A stretch of DNA of 64,000 bases. Origin: Bradyrhizobium sp. 200. Its GTDB lineage: Bacteria; Pseudomonadota; Alphaproteobacteria; Rhizobiales; Xanthobacteraceae. A model generated the notes under the pieces. It searched no databases. It had not been told where the DNA came from and saw nothing but the letters and a program-made list of their open reading frames with translations. Shown here piece by piece: positions 54,007-63,478 of this stretch; within the stretch, counting starts at the first letter, position 1, and the number at the start of each line of letters is the position of its first letter. Where the stretch lies: positions 9,344,001 to 9,408,000 of the forward strand of contig NZ_CP064689.1 of assembly GCF_023100945.1 (NCBI RefSeq). The letters are read 5' to 3'. The translations under genes were made by a program, and so were the position numbers.

Positions 54007-54854
54007 TGGTCGAGCACCGCCCGCTGAGCGACATCATTGCCTATGCGATCCTGACGCTCGGCGTCTTCATCGTCGCCTTTCCGGTCTATCTGGCGCTGAT
54101 CGCATCCACCCACGACGCCGCCACCGTGGTCGGCGGCCGAATGCCGCTGTCGCCCGGCGATCAAATGCTGGACAATTACTACCGCGCGGTATTCGTCGGC
54201 GGCGCCCGCACCAGCCGCGAGCCGGTCGCTCAGATGCTGATCAACTCGTTCATTTCCGCGTTCGGCATTGCACTCGGCAAAATCTTCATTTCGATGCTAT
54301 CAGCCTATGCGGTGGTGTATTTCCGCTTCCCGTTCCGCAAGACCGCGTTCTGGATCATCTTCGTCACGCTGATGCTCCCCGTAGAGGTCCGCATCTATCC
54401 AACCTACAAGGTGGTGGCCGACCTCAAGATGCTCGACACCTATGCCGGGCTGATCCTGCCGCTGATTGCGTCAGCCACGGGAACGCTGCTGTTCCGCCAA
54501 TTCTTCATGACCATCCCTGAAGAATTGCTGGAGGCGTCGCGGATCGATGGCGCAGGCCCCTTCCGTTTCTTCTGGGATACGCTTCTGCCGCTCTCGGTGA
54601 CGACGATCGCCGCGCTGTTCGTGATCCAGTTCATCTATGGCTGGAATCAATATTTGTGGCCGCTGCTCATCACCACGCAGGATTCGATGCAGACCATCGT
54701 CATCGGCATCAAGAAGATGCTCTATACGACCGACGAACTCGCCGAATGGCAGCTTGCGATGGCGACCGCCATTCTCGCGATGCTGCCGCCGGTCGCGGTC
54801 GTCGTATTCATGCAGCGCCTGTTCGTGCGCGGACTGGTCGAGACGGAAAAGTGA
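54006..54854 (+). CDS. ugpE: Glycerol-3-phosphate ABC transporter permease UgpE
   Basis: This 282-residue partner permease of UgpA also has six hydrophobic helices. Its EAA loop is LLEASRIDGAGPFRFFWDTL. The LPVEVRIYPTYKVVADLKML segment is typical of UgpE/MalG-type subunits. It is translationally coupled to ugpA. A palindromic repeat follows, separating it from ugpC. Confidence 0.94.
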   Translation: MVEHRPLSDIIAYAILTLGVFIVAFPVYLALIASTHDAATVVGGRMPLSPGDQMLDNYYRAVFVGGARTSREPVAQMLINSFISAFGIALGKIFISMLSAYAVVYFRFPFRKTAFWIIFVTLMLPVEVRIYPTYKVVADLKMLDTYAGLILPLIASATGTLLFRQFFMTIPEELLEASRIDGAGPFRFFWDTLLPLSVTTIAALFVIQFIYGWNQYLWPLLITTQDSMQTIVIGIKKMLYTTDELAEWQLAMATAILAMLPPVAVVVFMQRLFVRGLVETEK

Positions 54855-54857
54855 AGG

Positions 54858-54952
54858 GGCGAATAGTGAGTAGCGAATGGCGATTGGCGAATAGTGCGCC
54901 CCCCCTCGCGCGCGGCGCTTCCCTATTCGCTACTCGCCATTCGCTATTCGCC
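54858..54952. repeat. Palindromic repeat inside the ugp operon
   Basis: GGCGAATAG at 54858-54866 and CTATTCGCC at 54944-54952 are complementary, and repeated units such as TAGCGAATGGCGA and TCGCTACTCGCCATTCGC lie between. The element fills most of the 117-bp gap between ugpE and ugpC and could reduce ugpC expression or introduce a processing site. Confidence 0.78.
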
Positions 54953-54971
54953 TTATTCGCCGGTGCAACCC

Positions 54972-56063
<1,092 letters not shown>

Positions 56064-56067
56064 CCCT

Positions 56068-56184
56068 GTCATTCCGGGGCGATGCGAAGCATCGAACTAT
56101 GGTGCGCAATTGCGCACCTGAGAATATCGAGATTCCCCGATGCGCAATTGCGCATCTGAGGTTCGCTTCGCGCCCCGGAATGAC
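56068..56184. repeat. Mosaic repeat with two 18-bp palindromes
   Basis: The outer ends GTCATTCCGGGGCG (56068-56081) and CGCCCCGGAATGAC (56171-56184) are perfectly complementary. Inside are two perfect 18-bp palindromes with the core TGCGCAATTGCGCA, at 56101-56118 and 56139-56156, 38 bp apart. It separates ugpC from the heat-shock genes and may end the ugp transcript. Confidence 0.82.
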
Positions 56185-56229
56185 GGTTAGAGACCTCGCC
56201 GCGGCCGATTTACGCAGCTTTCAGAGGTG

Positions 56230-56258
56230 CTTGAACCCTCCCCAAATCACCCCCATAT
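56230..56258 (+). promoter_or_regulatory. RpoH (sigma-32) promoter of hsp20
   Basis: CTTGAA (56230-56235) and CCCCATAT (56251-56258) are separated by 15 bp and match the heat-shock promoter consensus of alphaproteobacteria (CTTG / CCCCATnT). It predicts a transcript starting near 56266 with a leader of about 79 nt, the right length for a ROSE element. Confidence 0.85.
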
Positions 56259-56265
56259 TCCCTCG

Positions 56266-56344
56266 TGACCGGACGGCAAGTCGGCCGGCCGGTTGAATGG
56301 GGCGCCGCAAGGGCCCCTCAAAGTCGCTTCGAGAGGACTTTGTA
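56266..56344 (+). promoter_or_regulatory. ROSE-type RNA thermometer in the hsp20 leader
   Basis: The last hairpin has the ROSE signature. TCGCT (56324-56328) pairs with the Shine-Dalgarno AGGA (56334-56337), leaving one bulged G (56326). CAAAG (56319-56323)/CTTTG (56338-56342) extend the stem, and TCGAG forms the loop. Upstream, TTGA..GGGGC-G-CC-GCAA-GG-GCCCC-TCAA forms a second hairpin (56293-56321 region). Heat would melt the first and expose the ribosome-binding site 7 nt before the ATG. ROSE elements are known from Bradyrhizobium small heat-shock genes. Confidence 0.85.
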
Positions 56345-56770
56345 ATGTCTCGTGTTCCTTCGTTATCCAGTCCGTTCCTGCTTGGGTTCGACGAAATCGA
56401 GCGTGCGCTCGATCGCGTCGTCAAAGGCGCCGACGGTTATCCTCCCTACAATATCGAGCGGTGCGACCGTGCCAACGGCCAGCCCGAACGCTTGCGCATC
56501 ACGCTGGCGGTGGCGGGTTTTACCCGCGACCAACTCGATGTGACCACTGAGGAAAACCAGCTCGTGATCCGGGGCCGCCAGCAGGACGACAAGGCCCGGC
56601 AATACATCCATCGCGGCATCGCCGCGCGCCACTTCCAGCGCACCTTTGTGCTGGCGGAGGGGATGCTGGTGCTGGGCGCGGATCTGAAAAACGGGCTGTT
56701 GTCGATCGATCTTGCCAGGCCGGAGCCTGAAAGGGTCGTTAAGACAATAGCTATCAATGAGCACGAATAA
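56345..56770 (+). CDS. Small heat-shock protein, Hsp20/alpha-crystallin family
   Basis: This 141-residue chaperone has an N-terminal arm (LSSPFLLGFDEIERALDRV), then the alpha-crystallin domain with YPPYNIER, LRITLAVAGFTRDQLDVTTE and GIAARHFQRTFVLAEGM, and a short C-terminal extension. It holds unfolding proteins in an ATP-independent way. The ATG at 56345 follows the ROSE-sequestered AGGA; the frame upstream to 56297 lies inside the thermometer and is not translated in this model. DUF1150 follows 49 bp later. Confidence 0.95.
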   Translation: MSRVPSLSSPFLLGFDEIERALDRVVKGADGYPPYNIERCDRANGQPERLRITLAVAGFTRDQLDVTTEENQLVIRGRQQDDKARQYIHRGIAARHFQRTFVLAEGMLVLGADLKNGLLSIDLARPEPERVVKTIAINEHE

Positions 56771-56819
56771 TGGAACAAGTAGCGGACTCGACCGCTTAGA
56801 CCCAGAAGGAGTCGAGACC

Positions 56820-57086
56820 ATGAGTGACGTGAGTGTTACCTTCGAAGCCGAAAAGGTTTCCGTTGAGGCGCTGGCCCATCTTGGTGAAGGCCACATTGCC
56901 TACGTGAAACAAGTCCGTTCCGAGGACGTGCCAGGACTGTTTCCGCAGGCACCGAAGATCGCGCCGGGACTGAAACTGTTCGCGCTGCATGCCGCCGACG
57001 GCACCCCGATCATGCTGACCGACAGCCGTGAAGCGGCGATCGCCAATGCATGGAGCAATGAGCTCCAGGCCGTCAGCGTGCATTAG
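56820..57086 (+). CDS. DUF1150 family protein
   Basis: This protein of 88 residues matches DUF1150 (LAHLGEGHIAYVKQVRSEDV... LFALHAADGTPIMLTDSREAA). Function unknown; the family is commonly found next to small heat-shock genes in rhizobia, so it may be heat-induced here by read-through. AAGGAG at 56806-56811 stands 8 nt before the ATG, better than the frame start at 56757, which overlaps hsp20. Confidence 0.85.
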   Translation: MSDVSVTFEAEKVSVEALAHLGEGHIAYVKQVRSEDVPGLFPQAPKIAPGLKLFALHAADGTPIMLTDSREAAIANAWSNELQAVSVH

Positions 57087-57193
57087 AGCAGGACTTGCCG
57101 CTGGCGTATTGCTCAGCGTGCCGAGAGAAGAGGATTTCAGATGCGCGGGCATAGCCCGCGTATCGTCCCTTCACAGCAAAGTTCGATTCGATC

Positions 57194-58882
57194 TCAGGCC
57201 GCGCGCACGGTCGAGAGGAATTTCTCCACCTCACCCTTGAGATGATTGCTCTGTCCCAGCAGGGACCGGGCCAGCCCGTGCACATGCGTCGATGCCGCGC
57301 CGGTATCGGTCGCCCCGCGGTTGACGTCGGTGATGCTGCCCGCGACCTGGGTGGCGCCCTGCGCCGCCTGCTGCACGTTGCGCGAGATTTCCTGCGTCGT
57401 GGCGCCCTGCTCTTCCACGGCTGCCGCGATCACCTGCGAGATTTCCGCGATGCGGCCGATGGTGCCGCCGATTTCCTGGATCGCCGACACCGACTGGTTG
57501 GTCGCCGACTGCATCTGGCCGATCTGCTCGCTGATTTCCTCGGTCGCTTTCGCTGTCTGCGCGGCAAGCGCCTTGACCTCGGATGCGACGACGGCAAACC
57601 CGCGTCCCGCCTCGCCGGCGCGCGCCGCTTCGATCGTGGCGTTCAGCGCCAGGAGATTGGTCTGCTCCGCGACTGCGCTGATCATCTTGACCACTTCACC
57701 GATCCGGCTGGCGGATTGGGCGAGATCGGCAATCCGTGCATTGGTCTGCTCGACCTGGCTGACCGCCTCGCGGGAAATCTTGTGCGAATCCTGCACCTGA
57801 CGGCTGATCTCCGACACCGATGAGGCCATCTCTTCCGCGGCCGCCGCGGCGGACTGCGCGTTGGCCGAGGATTGTTCCGATGCGGAGGCGACGGTTGCCG
57901 AAAGCACCTGGGTCACTTCGGCGGTCTTGGTCAGTTGTCCGGCCGATGATTCGAGTTCGGACGAGGCGGTCGATACGGTCTGGATGATTTTTCCGATCGC
58001 AGAATCGAAGCCGTCGGCCATCTGCTGCATCGCGGCCTTGCGGTCGCCATCCGCCTTCAGCTTCAGGCTGGCCTGCTCCTGTTCCATCGACTGGACGCGC
58101 TGCGCGTTGTCCTTGAAGACCTGGACCGCGCGCGCCATGGCGCCCACTTCATCGCCGCGGCTGAGCGCCGGAACCGAAACGTTGAGGTCGCCGCCCGCAA
58201 GCCCCTTCATCACGTCAGTCATTGCCGCGATGGGACGAATGACGCCGAATGCCACGCCAAAGATGCCTGCGCCGATGACGAGAAACACCGCGACCGAAAC
58301 GCCCCACAATACCCACGTGAAGGTGCTGACGCGTCCCGTCGCCGCGACTTCCGTGGCCGCGTTCTGATCGCTGGTCTGCTTGACGATGTCGTCGATGATG
58401 GCGCGGTGCGCGGCATAACGTGCGGCGATCTCCGCGTAGGATTTCGTGGCCGCGGCGCTGTCGCCCTTGGCGAGCGCGGGCAGCAGGCCGTCCTGGATCG
58501 CGGTCCAGAAGCGGCGCACCTCGCTATCGGATTTCTCCACCAGCTTGGTCTTGAGCGCCGGATCGAGATCGGATTTGACCCAGAAATCCCACCGCTCGTC
58601 ATATTCCTTCTTGAGCTGTGCAAGCCTGTCGCGATGCGCCGAAAGCTTCGCCGGATCGTGCAGCACGAGGGTCGCCTCGAGATAGGCCTCAATGACGTAT
58701 TCGGGCGGCGGCAGGATGTCGGCGATGAGGTCATTGCCGAGCTTGATCTGGTTGTAGAGCGGACCACCGACCTTGAGCTGTGACAGCCCGTAAACACTGG
58801 TGGCAATCACGGCCCCGAGGCCCAATGCAGTGACCAGTCCAAAAATCAATATTGCGCGCGAAATCGTCAGCCGCAGCGTCAT
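57194..58882 (-). CDS. Methyl-accepting chemotaxis protein
   Basis: This 562-residue transmembrane receptor has TM1 at about residues 9-32 ([19 protein letters not shown]), a helical periplasmic ligand domain to about 190 and TM2 at about 192-215 ([20 protein letters not shown]). A HAMP domain follows, then a long coiled-coil signalling domain. The CheA/CheW-contacting tip is [20 protein letters not shown]. The ligand is unknown; the periplasmic part resembles four-helix bundles rather than PAS/Cache. No C-terminal CheR-binding pentapeptide is seen (ends FLSTVRAA). GGAGAA lies 8 nt before the ATG. Confidence 0.95.
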   Translation of the reverse strand: MTLRLTISRAILIFGLVTALGLGAVIATSVYGLSQLKVGGPLYNQIKLGNDLIADILPPPEYVIEAYLEATLVLHDPAKLSAHRDRLAQLKKEYDERWDFWVKSDLDPALKTKLVEKSDSEVRRFWTAIQDGLLPALAKGDSAAATKSYAEIAARYAAHRAIIDDIVKQTSDQNAATEVAATGRVSTFTWVLWGVSVAVFLVIGAGIFGVAFGVIRPIAAMTDVMKGLAGGDLNVSVPALSRGDEVGAMARAVQVFKDNAQRVQSMEQEQASLKLKADGDRKAAMQQMADGFDSAIGKIIQTVSTASSELESSAGQLTKTAEVTQVLSATVASASEQSSANAQSAAAAAEEMASSVSEISRQVQDSHKISREAVSQVEQTNARIADLAQSASRIGEVVKMISAVAEQTNLLALNATIEAARAGEAGRGFAVVASEVKALAAQTAKATEEISEQIGQMQSATNQSVSAIQEIGGTIGRIAEISQVIAAAVEEQGATTQEISRNVQQAAQGATQVAGSITDVNRGATDTGAASTHVHGLARSLLGQSNHLKGEVEKFLSTVRAA

Positions 58883-59001
58883 GGCAATGTTCTCCGGGCC
58901 GAGGAAAAAATCTCAGCGAGCGAAATTGCCGCTATTTAGCTTAAAATTGCGTTTATCCGGCCCGCTATCGGCCGGAGAACCCGCCGTTCCCCCCTGGGGA
59001 A

Positions 59002-59463
59002 CTATGCCGCGCTTGCCGGCGGCAGCGCCAGCACGGAATAGATCGCCTGGGCATCGCGCGAGGCGCGCAGCTTCTTGGCGACGTCCTGGTCGCGCAGCAG
59101 CCGCGCGATTCGCGCCAGCGCCTTCAGATGGTCGGCACCCGCGCCTTCCGGCGCCAGCAGCAGGAAGATCAGGTCGACCGGCTGGCCGTCCATCGCCTCG
59201 AAATCGATCGGGCGCTCAAGCCGGGCGAACAGCCCGAACAGCTTTTCCAGTTTCGGCAGCTTGCCGTGCGGAATGGCGACCCCGTAGCCGACGGCGGTGG
59301 TGCCCAGCTTCTCCCGCTGCAACAGCACCTCGAACACCGAGCGCTCGTTCTGGCCGGTCAAGGCGGAGGCCTTGGCGGCCAGTTCCTGCAGCGCCTGTTT
59401 CTTGCTGATGACCTTCAAAGCGGGGAGAATCGCCTCGGGTGCGACCAGATCGGTAATCGTCAT
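59002..59463 (-). CDS. ptsN: PtsN, nitrogen-regulatory phosphotransfer protein EIIA-Ntr
   Basis: This 153-residue EIIA domain accepts phosphate from NPr on H66 (GVAIPHGKLP) and regulates potassium, nitrogen and carbon metabolism by protein contacts. The family segment ATEVLLQREKLGTTAVGYG-like VFEVLLQREKLGTTAVGYG precedes the His. It is the last gene in the conserved order lptB-rpoN-hpf-ptsN, with a 231-bp gap after hpf that I could not assign. Confidence 0.96.
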   Translation of the reverse strand: MTITDLVAPEAILPALKVISKKQALQELAAKASALTGQNERSVFEVLLQREKLGTTAVGYGVAIPHGKLPKLEKLFGLFARLERPIDFEAMDGQPVDLIFLLLAPEGAGADHLKALARIARLLRDQDVAKKLRASRDAQAIYSVLALPPASAA

Positions 59464-59694
59464 GGGGCGTTCCGAGGTGAATTTAACCGTCAGGTTGCGA
59501 GATAGGTTCTAGAACCGGGGCGTCAACGAGATGAGACAGGAGGCGGGCTTAGACCCGGGTCCCGATTTGGGGGCTTCTACTCCAACGCATGCGCGGTGCC
59601 AACTCCCGAAGGGCCAGTTTTCAGCGGCCCTATGCTTAAGGGCGCGGACCATAGGGAGGGTGGCTGGGGGCGTCAATGCCATCGGAGACATATC

Positions 59695-60297
59695 TCAGGG
59701 GGTAACCGAGGGGGGATCGACCCAGCCGACATTGCCGTCCGTCCGGCGGTAAATGATGTTCACCCGGCCGCTGGACCCGTGCTGGAAGACGATGCAGGCA
59801 GCCCCGGTCAGGTCGAGTTCCATGACCGCCTCGCTGACCGAAAGCCGCTTCAGCGACGTGGTCGCCTCGGCAATGATGACCGGGCTGTAGGAGGTAACTT
59901 CCTCGTCGCCTTCCGCCGGCGCCTCAATCACATAGCTCGGCGCATCGAGCGACGGCGCATCGATCTCCGCCAGCGCCGCGGAGGCCGCATAGGCCTTGCG
60001 GGCGGAACGGTCCTTGAGCCGGCTCTTGTAGCGGCGCAACCGCTTCTCGATCATCAGGAGCGCCTGGTCGGCGCTGGCATAGGCATCGGTGGCGTTGGAA
60101 TCGGCCTCCAGCGTAATCCCGGAATCCAGGTGCAGCGCGCAATCGGTGCGGAAGCCGAAGCCATCCTTGCTCAGCGTGATGTGGCCGGAATAATTGCCGT
60201 CGAAATATTTTCTCAAGACCTCATCGGTGCGCTCGCTGACGCGCGAACGAAGCGCCTCGCCGACGCTAATGCTCTTGCCGGAGATTCGAAGGGTCAT
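59695..60297 (-). CDS. hpf: Ribosome hibernation-promoting factor, long form
   Basis: This 200-residue protein has an N-terminal RaiA/YfiA domain (LRISGKSISVGEALRSRV... ALLMIEKRLRRYKSRLKD) that sits in the ribosomal decoding centre, a linker and a C-terminal dimerisation domain (KRLSVSEAVMELDLTGAACIVFQH). The long form joins two 70S ribosomes into 100S dimers in stationary phase. The ATG at 60297 has GAGG 6 nt upstream; a GTG at 60309 is less likely. Confidence 0.95.
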   Translation of the reverse strand: MTLRISGKSISVGEALRSRVSERTDEVLRKYFDGNYSGHITLSKDGFGFRTDCALHLDSGITLEADSNATDAYASADQALLMIEKRLRRYKSRLKDRSARKAYAASAALAEIDAPSLDAPSYVIEAPAEGDEEVTSYSPVIIAEATTSLKRLSVSEAVMELDLTGAACIVFQHGSSGRVNIIYRRTDGNVGWVDPPSVTP

Positions 60298-60390
60298 TTG
60301 ATGCCTCACTTGATGCCTCGACTACTCTGGTTTCTCCCGGATCGGCTCTGTGGGGGAACCTGAGACTATCGCGATTTGACGCGAACGCAA

Positions 60391-62040
60391 TCAGGCCGGA
60401 GCCGTATCGCGGGACCGGTCGGAGGAAGTGGCGGGAGCGGAAAGTGCGTTACCGAGCATACTCTGTTTATCGCGGCGGCGCTGGACCGAGGAAGGAATGC
60501 GCATCGCTTCGCGGTATTTCGCGACCGTGCGGCGGGCAATATCAATGCCTGATGCACGCAATCGTTCCACGATGGTGTCATCGGAGAGGATCGCGCTCGG
60601 GGCCTCCGCATCGATCAATTGCTTGATGTGGTGGCGGACCGCTTCCGCCGAATGCGCCTCGCCGCCGTCGGCCGACGCGATCGAGGCGGTAAAGAAATAT
60701 TTCAGCTCGAAGCTGCCGCGATTGGTCGCCATATATTTGTTGGCGGTCACGCGCGACACCGTCGATTCGTGCATCTGGATCGCATCCGCCACTGCCTTCA
60801 GATTCAGCGGCCTCAGATGCGCAACGCCATGCGTGAAGAAACCGTCCTGCTGGCGGACGATTTCGGTGGCGACCTTCAGGATGGTGCGGGCGCGCTGATC
60901 GAGCGCGCGGACCAGCCAGGTCGCGTTCTGCAGACAATCGCTGAAATAGGATTTGTCGCCGTCCTTGCGGATCGTCTTCGACAACTCCGTGTAATAGACC
61001 TGATTGACCAGCACGCGCGGCAAGGTGTCGCTGTTGAGCTCGACATGCCAGCCGCCATCCGGGCCCGGCCGCACATAGACGTCAGGCACCATGGTCTGCG
61101 TGCGCGCCGAGCCGAATTTGAGTCCGGGCTTCGGATCGAGCCGCCGGATCTCGCCGATCATGTCGGTGATGTCTTCGTCGTCGACGCCGCACAATTTGCG
61201 CAATGACGCAATGTCGCGCTTCGCGAGCAGATCGAGATTTTCCACCAGCGCCTGCATGGCGGGGTCGTAGCGGTTATGTTCGCGGAGCTGGATGGCGAGG
61301 CACTCGCTCAGGTTCCGCGCGCAGACGCCGGGCGGATCGAACTTCTGCAGCACGACGAGCACGGCATCGACGTCCGCTTGCGCAGCGCCGAGGCGCTCGG
61401 CGGCCTGTCCCAGATCCGGCGGCAGGTAGCCGGCATCGTCGACGAGATCGATCAGATACTGCCCGATCATGCGCTGCGCCGGCCCGCTGAATGCGACCGC
61501 AAGCTGTTCGGCGAGGTGGCTGCCAAGCGTCACCTCCGCGGCGACGAAGGCTTCCAGGTTGTAATCGTCGTCGTTGGAGGCGCCGCCGCCCCATTCGGTA
61601 TAGGCGGTGGGTGCAGCGTCCTGTGCAGCGCGCGCGGCAGCTTCGGAGGGTTCTTCGGAAAAGACGTTGTCGAGCGGGGTGTCGAGCGTCTGCTCGATTT
61701 CGGTACGGCTGCCGAGGTCGCGGTTCAGCCAGTCCTCCTGGCCGGGCTCGAAGGTCTCGCCGCCTGAGCCTGCGACCATATCGGAGGCATCGCTGCCGCC
61801 TTCCTCGCCATAACTGCCGGAATCGGGGAACTCGGCGCCCTCGGCAGCCGGCTCGCCCGCGACCGGGGGTTCGGGGCCGTCGCTGGCGCGTTCCAGCAGC
61901 GGATTGCGCTCCAGCTCCTCCTCTACGAAGGCCGACAGGTCGAGATTCGACAATTGCAGCAGCTTGATCGCCTGCATCAGTTGCGGCGTCATCACCAGCG
62001 ATTGCGATTGGCGGAACTCTAATCTTTGCGTCAGCGCCAT
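60391..62040 (-). CDS. rpoN: RNA polymerase sigma-54 factor RpoN
   Basis: This 549-residue factor recognises -24/-12 promoters and needs enhancer-binding ATPases. Region I is Gln/Leu-rich (LEFRQSQSLVMTPQLMQAIK). The acidic Region II is long, about residues 50-150. The core-binding domain and the C-terminal RpoN box ARRTVAKYREAM are intact. The tail beyond the box has about 30 residues rich in Ala, Ser and Asp. Bradyrhizobium japonicum has two rpoN genes; the hpf-ptsN linkage supports the chromosomal, general copy. It lies 93 bp upstream of hpf. Confidence 0.97.
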   Translation of the reverse strand: MALTQRLEFRQSQSLVMTPQLMQAIKLLQLSNLDLSAFVEEELERNPLLERASDGPEPPVAGEPAAEGAEFPDSGSYGEEGGSDASDMVAGSGGETFEPGQEDWLNRDLGSRTEIEQTLDTPLDNVFSEEPSEAAARAAQDAAPTAYTEWGGGASNDDDYNLEAFVAAEVTLGSHLAEQLAVAFSGPAQRMIGQYLIDLVDDAGYLPPDLGQAAERLGAAQADVDAVLVVLQKFDPPGVCARNLSECLAIQLREHNRYDPAMQALVENLDLLAKRDIASLRKLCGVDDEDITDMIGEIRRLDPKPGLKFGSARTQTMVPDVYVRPGPDGGWHVELNSDTLPRVLVNQVYYTELSKTIRKDGDKSYFSDCLQNATWLVRALDQRARTILKVATEIVRQQDGFFTHGVAHLRPLNLKAVADAIQMHESTVSRVTANKYMATNRGSFELKYFFTASIASADGGEAHSAEAVRHHIKQLIDAEAPSAILSDDTIVERLRASGIDIARRTVAKYREAMRIPSSVQRRRDKQSMLGNALSAPATSSDRSRDTAPA

Positions 62041-62148
62041 GAGGCCAAGAACCGATCCACTGAAAAGTTGGTCCGATTCTTGCTTATATTACTCCAAAGC
62101 CCTTGTACACGCCTTGACGGATGCAAAAATTGGGCTAAGGGGCGATCC

Positions 62149-62177
62149 GCAAAAGCGGGAGCCGGTTTTGTGTCCGG
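62149..62177. repeat. Short interspersed repeat upstream of rpoN
   Basis: GCAAAAGCGGGA...CCGGTTTTGTGTCCGG matches 25 of 29 positions with 19249-19277. It is in the 208-bp gap between lptB and rpoN, and sequence similarity appears to continue weakly to CGCCAAACCG. No gene is seen in this gap. Confidence 0.6.
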
Positions 62178-62248
62178 CGCGAGCCATGAATTCTTAAACC
62201 AGCGCAAGGCGTTATCGCCAAACCGCCCACGCGTTGACGCCTCGCACG

Positions 62249-63283
62249 CTAAAGTCGGAATTCCTCGCCAAGGTAAAGACGGCGTACATCGGGATCGTTG
62301 ACGATTTCTTCCGGACTGCCCTCGGTCAGAATCTGCCCGGCATAGACGATATAGGCGCGGTCGGTCAGGCCCAGCGTTTCGCGCACATTGTGGTCGGTGA
62401 TCAGGACCCCGATGCCGCGGTTGGTGAGGTGGCGGACCAGGTCCTGAATGTCGCCGACCGCGATCGGATCGATGCCGGCAAAGGGTTCGTCGAGCAGCAT
62501 GTAGTTCGGCCGCGTCGCCAGCGCGCGCGCGATTTCGACGCGGCGGCGCTCGCCGCCGGACAGCGCGATCGAGGGCGATTTGCGCAGGCGCGTGATGTTG
62601 AATTCGTCGAGCAGCGAGTTGAGTTCGGCCTCGCGCTTCTTCCTGCTGGGCTCGACGACCTCGAGCACGGCGCGAATATTTTGTTCCACGGTGAGGCCGC
62701 GGAAGATCGAGGCTTCCTGCGGCAAATAGCCGATGCCGAGCCGCGCGCGCTGATACATCGGCAGCCTGGTCACGTCGTGACCGTCGAGTTCGATGGCGCC
62801 GCGATCCGCCTTGATCAGTCCGGTGATCATGTAGAACACCGTGGTCTTGCCGGCGCCGTTCGGGCCGAGCAGGCCGACGGCCTCGCCGCGGCGGACATAG
62901 ATGCTGACGCCGCGCACCACCTGGCGGGTGCCGAAACTCTTTTCCACACTATGCACGGCGAGGAAGCCGGGCCGCTTGATCAGGCGCGGCGCTTCGCCGC
63001 CATTGGCCTTGGCATTGGACTTGGGACGCGGCGCCTGCGCACGGGGACGCGGTTCGCGCGGCGGCGCCACGTCGGGCTGCGGCTGCGGTAATTCCAGTCC
63101 TGGCAGTGCGGCGGATCCTGGCAGCGAGGCGGAGCGCGCCGTTGGCGGCGCATCGCGCACCGGGCTCGTCAGCATCTCGCCGAAGGAATCGCCGAGCGCG
63201 GTGATGTCGTCGCGCGAACGCGCGAACCCGGGGGCGCCGCGTTTCGCGGGGCGTCGACGGAACATGCCGAATAAATCCACCAT
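62249..63283 (-). CDS. lptB: LptB, ATPase of the lipopolysaccharide exporter, with N-terminal extension
   Basis: This is a 344-residue protein. Residues about 106-344 are a complete LptB ABC ATPase: Walker A GPNGAGKT (140-147), Q-loop [12 protein letters not shown], signature LSGGE (241-245), Walker [14 protein letters not shown] and H298. It drives LPS from the inner membrane through LptFGCA. Residues 1 to about 105 are an added, Pro/Arg/Ala-rich region of low complexity that is not part of the E. coli protein (241 residues). No better internal start with a ribosome-binding site was found. rpoN follows on the same strand. Confidence 0.94.
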   Translation of the reverse strand: MVDLFGMFRRRPAKRGAPGFARSRDDITALGDSFGEMLTSPVRDAPPTARSASLPGSAALPGLELPQPQPDVAPPREPRPRAQAPRPKSNAKANGGEAPRLIKRPGFLAVHSVEKSFGTRQVVRGVSIYVRRGEAVGLLGPNGAGKTTVFYMITGLIKADRGAIELDGHDVTRLPMYQRARLGIGYLPQEASIFRGLTVEQNIRAVLEVVEPSRKKREAELNSLLDEFNITRLRKSPSIALSGGERRRVEIARALATRPNYMLLDEPFAGIDPIAVGDIQDLVRHLTNRGIGVLITDHNVRETLGLTDRAYIVYAGQILTEGSPEEIVNDPDVRRLYLGEEFRL

Positions 63284-63478
63284 CCCGCTTCGCTTACGCC
63301 TTTCACGGTGATTCCGCGACGCGTCCGCCGGCGAATCGCTTCGCTAGCGAACCATGAATGAGTGGATGTCCCCTGCCCGGCGAAACACCCCGCCGTGCGC
63401 CCTGCCCTGTAGATACAGGCTCGCGCCACCGGCTTCAACCACAGGGGCTCCAACTATTCTTTAAGCCACTGATCTATA

